Below, one piece after another: positions 61,816-64,000 of a stretch of 64,000 bases of DNA. Source of the DNA: Cytophagaceae bacterium (GTDB taxonomy: Bacteria; Bacteroidota; Bacteroidia; Cytophagales; Flexibacteraceae). The stretch spans positions 1,364,001 through 1,428,000 of the forward strand of contig CANGYH010000001.1 in NCBI GenBank assembly GCA_947458545.1, written 5' to 3'. The position numbers and the translations under genes are program-made. Each line of letters starts with the position of its first letter. Position 1 is the first letter of the stretch. Under the pieces are notes generated by a model. That model worked only from the letters and a program-made list of their open reading frames with translations. It had not been told where the DNA came from and searched no databases.

Positions 61816-64000
61816 TTAGTCGGCCTTGATAAAGCGGAGGTTGTGCACCTTGCCTTGCCCATCTCTTACGCGGACGAGGTAGGCACCCGGGCTCAGGTTC
61901 AGCTCTTGTAAGTTGAGCTCGATCTTGCGCTCGCCGGCAGAGAGGGCTGGGCTATAACGGCGCAACTCTTGCCCGATGTGGCTGCTCAGTACGACCTCCC
62001 AGGTTTGGTCTTCGCCATCGGCGCTGGCCTCTAGGGTAATCGCATTGTGTGCCGGGTTGGGATACAGGTTGAAGCGTAGCGCTGGGGCAGGCGTGGCTAC
62101 ACTGCTCGGGCTGTCGGCATCTTCTTGCTCTTCTACACCTTCTCGTGCGGTGCCGGTGGGCATAGTAGAGAGGCGGCTGCCGGGGATTGGTGTCTCTGTC
62201 ATACCGCTGGGCAGTGTCCAGGCAAGGGTAACGTTGTCTGAGCCTGTGCCCTCGCGGTGGCGGATCTCGATGTAGTAGCGCTTGTTGGCGATCATATCCA
62301 CCGTTACGCGCTGTGCGGGGTTTACGCCAAAGTTGCGGTAACCGGTAGAGGCGCTGACAGAGGCCAGGCGTACGGCGTTGGCAGCCAAGTCGTTATTGGA
62401 CATCCAGAACTCGGCCTGGTCGTCGGCAGAGAGCATAAAGGTGTAGCGGCCGGTAACAGGCGCACAGATAAAGCCACGAAGGCGCTGGGCATAGTTGTCT
62501 GCAAAGTCGCGGGGCGGCTCGGTGCTGTTGTTGCGTCCGCGCCAGCTGGCGGCGGCGCTCCAGTTAAAGGTGCTGATGTCTCCGCTTACGTTGTTCCAGG
62601 TCTCGCGGGTAATGCTGCCGCTGGCTGTGCAGGTGTAATTAATGGGTGCCGTAAAGGGCGATAGCCTTGTGCCAGGGATGGGGGCCTCCATGGCACCGCC
62701 GGGCATCTGCCAACGCACAGAGACGTGGTCTGTACCAACGCCCTCTTTGTGCACCACCTCGATGTAGTACTGCTGGCCTGCAATCAGTTGGATAGGGGTC
62801 GATTGCTGGGCTGCCGTAGCTGTATAGTTCCGGAATGATGTGGCCCCGTTGTTAGAGGCAATCAGGCGGCGGAAGGTACTGTCTTCGTTGGTCGAGAGCC
62901 AGAGCTGGGCCTGGTCGTCGGCGGCTATCCAGAAGGTGTATGTACCCGTGGTAGGCGGGCAGATGAAGCCTCGGATGCGGCGGCCTAGGTTGTCGCCAAC
63001 GTTGGTGTTTATCTCTAGTGCGGTGATGGTGCTGGTGCTGTTGGGGTTAGCAAACGGCACGCTGGCCACGGCATTGCCGGTGATGCCCGTCCAGGTAGCG
63101 ACGGAGATGCTGCCGCTGGCGCAGGTGCTGGGCGGTGCGGGTTGCGGCGCTGCCGATACGGCTACCAGCGCCCCGGCCGAGCTGCTGAACGCACCGGTAT
63201 TGTCAACGGCACGGGCCGAGAAGGTATAGTTGCCGTTGGGCAAATTGGCCACCGTAAAGGTGTAAGGTGCACGATCTACGGAGGCTATGCGGGTGCTTCC
63301 GTTGAAAAACTCTACACGCAGTACGGTGCCATCAGCATCTGCGGCGCTGGCCGTGAGCACGGCGCTCTCGCCGGTGGCGTAGCTGGTTCTGTCTGTAGAG
63401 ATAGAAACGGCGGGCAGGTTGTTGTTGCTGAAAGGCGAAATACGGCTCGGGGCGATGGGTGTCTCTGTAACACCGTCAGGCATCTGCCAACGGACGCAGA
63501 AATGGTCTCCGCCGCTCACCTGGAGCTGACGCACCTCTATATAGTACCGCTGGTTGGCAATCAGATTTATGGCCGTGCTGCGCTGGGTAGAGTACTTGCC
63601 AAACTCGCGTGGGTTGGTCCACTTGGTGCTGGCAATGCGTACGGCATTGGCAGGGCTATCGTCGGTGCTGAGGTAGAGCTCGGCCTCGTCGTCGCCGCTA
63701 ACCCAAAAGGTATAGGCACCCGTCTGCGGCGCGCAGACGAATCCGCGTGTACGCACGGCATAGTTGGTGCCACCGGTATTGGTAGCCCCCTCTAGCGATG
63801 TCAGGTTGCTGGTGCTGGTGGGTGCACTGGCAAATGGCAATCGGTCCGTCTGCCAAATGAAGTAGTTGGTTTGGTTGCTCCACAGCTCGCGGACGATGCG
63901 GCTTTGGCCTGTGCACGACGCAGGCGTGGCAAAAAATGCACTGGCAGACCATGCAGCCGTGGTGGCGGCACCTACGGCCTGTACCTGCCATTCGTACTGG
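61816..64000 (-). CDS. T9SS surface protein with three PA14 domains, C-terminal part
   Basis: The frame is open to the right edge, so this is the C-terminal 727 codons of a larger gene. It begins with the end of a fibronectin III-type domain (YEWQVQAVGAATT, WSASAFFATPASC). Then come PA14 domain 1 (about residues 30-200), an Ig-like segment (VSISTDRTSYATGESAVLTASA), and PA14 domains 2 and 3, each with GFxCxPxTGxYTFWxxxDDxAxLWLS and NxRYYIExxHxEGxGxDHVxVRW motifs. A linker rich in Glu/Asp leads to a type A sorting domain ending VRVRDGQGKVHNLRFIKAD. PA14 domains bind carbohydrates, so an adhesin or glycan-active surface enzyme is likely. Confidence 0.88.
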   Translation of the reverse strand, partial: QYEWQVQAVGAATTAAWSASAFFATPASCTGQSRIVRELWSNQTNYFIWQTDRLPFASAPTSTSNLTSLEGATNTGGTNYAVRTRGFVCAPQTGAYTFWVSGDDEAELYLSTDDSPANAVRIASTKWTNPREFGKYSTQRSTAINLIANQRYYIEVRQLQVSGGDHFCVRWQMPDGVTETPIAPSRISPFSNNNLPAVSISTDRTSYATGESAVLTASAADADGTVLRVEFFNGSTRIASVDRAPYTFTVANLPNGNYTFSARAVDNTGAFSSSAGALVAVSAAPQPAPPSTCASGSISVATWTGITGNAVASVPFANPNSTSTITALEINTNVGDNLGRRIRGFICPPTTGTYTFWIAADDQAQLWLSTNEDSTFRRLIASNNGATSFRNYTATAAQQSTPIQLIAGQQYYIEVVHKEGVGTDHVSVRWQMPGGAMEAPIPGTRLSPFTAPINYTCTASGSITRETWNNVSGDISTFNWSAAASWRGRNNSTEPPRDFADNYAQRLRGFICAPVTGRYTFMLSADDQAEFWMSNNDLAANAVRLASVSASTGYRNFGVNPAQRVTVDMIANKRYYIEIRHREGTGSDNVTLAWTLPSGMTETPIPGSRLSTMPTGTAREGVEEQEDADSPSSVATPAPALRFNLYPNPAHNAITLEASADGEDQTWEVVLSSHIGQELRRYSPALSAGERKIELNLQELNLSPGAYLVRVRDGQGKVHNLRFIKAD

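Overview
The window is a gene-dense piece of a GC-rich Bacteroidota chromosome. The evidence is: secreted proteins ending in type IX secretion (T9SS) sorting domains; several outer-membrane barrels, one with a carboxypeptidase-like/plug layout; Bacteroidota-type promoters (TANNTTTG) instead of sigma70 -10 boxes; almost no Shine-Dalgarno sequences; and family members (NA37, TRL, YqeY, SPFH plus ribbon-helix-helix) typical of that phylum. A genus cannot be named from the sequence alone. No rRNA, tRNA, insertion sequence, prophage or CRISPR array was recognised. The only RNA gene found is the SRP RNA (ffs, about 34228-34319).

Layout. 1-4.1 kb is a leftward housekeeping block: murE, eno, rsmI and the N-terminal part of lnt, which runs off the left edge. 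4.2-8.2 kb is a large DUF4011-like superfamily 1 helicase. 8.2-15 kb holds gmhA, a MoxR ATPase, a short-chain dehydrogenase, yqeY, an APC amino-acid permease, an ECF sigma factor and a glycosyltransferase. 15.2-19 kb is a seven-PAS SpoIIE-type phosphatase. 19-24.6 kb holds a PA0069-type radical SAM protein, a beta-barrel porin, an orphan cas6, an SPFH/ribbon-helix-helix pair and a vWA protein. 24.7-29.7 kb has an outer-membrane receptor-like barrel, an inward-rectifier K+ channel coupled to pabB, and a small membrane protein. 29.9-34 kb has an NAD(P)-binding oxidoreductase, the DUF177-rpmF-plsX lipid/ribosome cluster and an M48 peptidase. 34-36.3 kb has ffs and a CDP-sugar pair. 36.5-41 kb has a CpcT-like protein, a T9SS cargo protein and two methyltransferases. 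41.2-43.2 kb is accB-accC, split by a remarkable nested inverted repeat. 44-50 kb is an envelope block: LptF/G-type permease, NA37 protein, ExbB, ExbD and PpiD. 50.4-64 kb holds superoxide dismutase, a tandem pair of outer-membrane paralogues, a DEAD-box RNA helicase with a long leader, a lipoprotein trio, a TVP38/TMEM64-type membrane protein, a response regulator, pfkA, PdeM, queG and the C-terminal part of a PA14/T9SS surface protein running off the right edge.

Regulation. Perfect TANNTTTG elements lie upstream of many genes. In about fifteen genes a TTTG-type element lies only 4-7 nt before the start codon, which would put transcription start on the start codon (leaderless mRNA). Convergent pairs are separated by long perfect hairpins. 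The most unusual items are the stand-alone cas6 whose leader holds a perfect hairpin, the accB-accC nested inverted repeat, a 27-bp perfect hairpin between rpmF and plsX, a heptad repeat abutting a promoter, and the pervasive leaderless architecture.
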